In this document: in pieces, positions 6,033 to 6,161 of the stretch
Position numbering within the stretch: the stretch's first letter is position 1
Layout: every line of letters begins with the position of its first letter
Assembly: GCA_028873745.1 (NCBI GenBank)
Contig: JAPPNT010000026.1
Coordinates: forward strand, 1-6,161
Reading direction: 5' to 3'
From: Chloroflexota bacterium
GTDB lineage: Bacteria; Chloroflexota; Dehalococcoidia; Lucifugimonadales; UBA1127
DNA: 6,161 nt
The notes under the pieces: generated by a model
Databases searched by the model: none
The model's input: only the letters and a program-made list of their open reading frames with translations
What the model was told of the DNA's origin: nothing
Translations under genes and position numbers: made by a program

Positions 6033-6064
6033 GTTCACCCTTCGATTTCCCTCAGGGCGAACGG
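6033..6064. repeat. Degenerate copy of the intergenic hairpin repeat
   Basis: GTTCACCC (6033-6040) and GGGCGAAC (6055-6062) form an inverted repeat with one mismatch. The central TTCGA and the right half CTCAGGGCGAACGG match the repeat at 3907-3944. It lies 17 bases after the kinase stop, again directly behind a gene. The left arm and centre have decayed or are affected by poor sequence quality close to the contig end. Confidence 0.6.
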
Positions 6065-6068
6065 ACGC

Positions 6069-6161
6069 GGGGGGGGGGGGGGGGAGGAGGCCCCCCCCCC
6101 CCCCCGAGAAAAAAAAAAAAAAACACAACAAAAGAAAAAAACAAAAAAGGGGGGGGGTTTT
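6069..6161. other. Low-complexity homopolymer tail, probable sequencing/assembly artefact
   Basis: The window ends in a run of 16 G (6069-6084), a short purine stretch, 15 C (6091-6105), 15 A (6109-6123), A-rich sequence with scattered C/G, 9 G (6149-6157) and T's. This composition is unlike the preceding 6 kb and contains no coding potential. It looks like low-quality read ends extended into a contig terminus rather than genomic sequence. Confidence 0.8.

Noticed and set aside
6069..6105. The G16/C15 inverted pair as a hairpin terminator or G-quadruplex.
   Set aside because: It sits inside a contig-end block of successive homopolymers, which is better explained as a sequencing artefact.

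Overview
The window is GC-rich bacterial DNA. It holds six complete protein-coding genes in two divergent groups, packed with little intergenic space, and ends in a block of artefact-like low-complexity sequence. I see no rRNA, tRNA, CRISPR array, transposase or phage gene. The codon use, the gene content (RuvB, RNase HI, a PQQ-type sugar dehydrogenase lipoprotein, paired FAH-family hydrolases and an AdoK-type kinase) and a CCCTTCGACAGGCTCAGGGCGAACGG-like intergenic repeat (split here as 10-base arms plus a loop) would fit an uncultured environmental lineage such as Chloroflexota (SAR202/Dehalococcoidia-like). That placement is a guess, not a demonstrated assignment.

Minus strand, 57-2733: ruvB, rnhA and a secreted glucose/sorbosone dehydrogenase-like lipoprotein form a tight cluster read right to left. 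Each junction is a 4-base stop/start overlap (GTGA, then TTGA), so the three are probably co-transcribed and translationally coupled. The downstream genes use GTG and TTG starts. An extended -10 promoter candidate lies just upstream of ruvB. Bases 1-56, downstream of the last gene, show no convincing terminator.

Divergent spacer, 2734-2925: it carries the ruvB promoter candidate on one strand. On the other it has a good sigma70-type promoter (TTGACA, 17-base spacer, TATATC), then a 10-bp inverted repeat in the predicted 5' leader and a strong Shine-Dalgarno site for the first plus-strand gene.

Plus strand, 2926-4945: two adjacent FAH-superfamily (fumarylacetoacetate hydrolase-like) genes are about two-thirds identical by hand alignment, so they are an old tandem duplication that has diverged. 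The 94-base gap contains a hairpin-forming repeat. A long hairpin followed by a short T run after the second gene looks like the terminator of this pair.

Plus strand, 5087-6016: a PfkB-family kinase that strongly resembles mycobacterial-type adenosine kinase (AdoK). It has its own promoter candidate with a perfect 12-bp palindrome over the -10 region. After it come a degenerate copy of the intergenic repeat and then homopolymer runs (6069-6161) that look like a bad contig end.

The genes do not add up to one obvious pathway. The minus-strand cluster pairs DNA maintenance (Holliday junction branch migration, R-loop/RNA primer removal) with an exported oxidoreductase. The plus-strand genes are small-molecule catabolic or salvage enzymes. 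I found no clear new defence or mobile system. The most notable items are the diverged FAH pair, the leader inverted repeat in front of it, and the shared 10-mer found in all three plus-strand intergenic regions.
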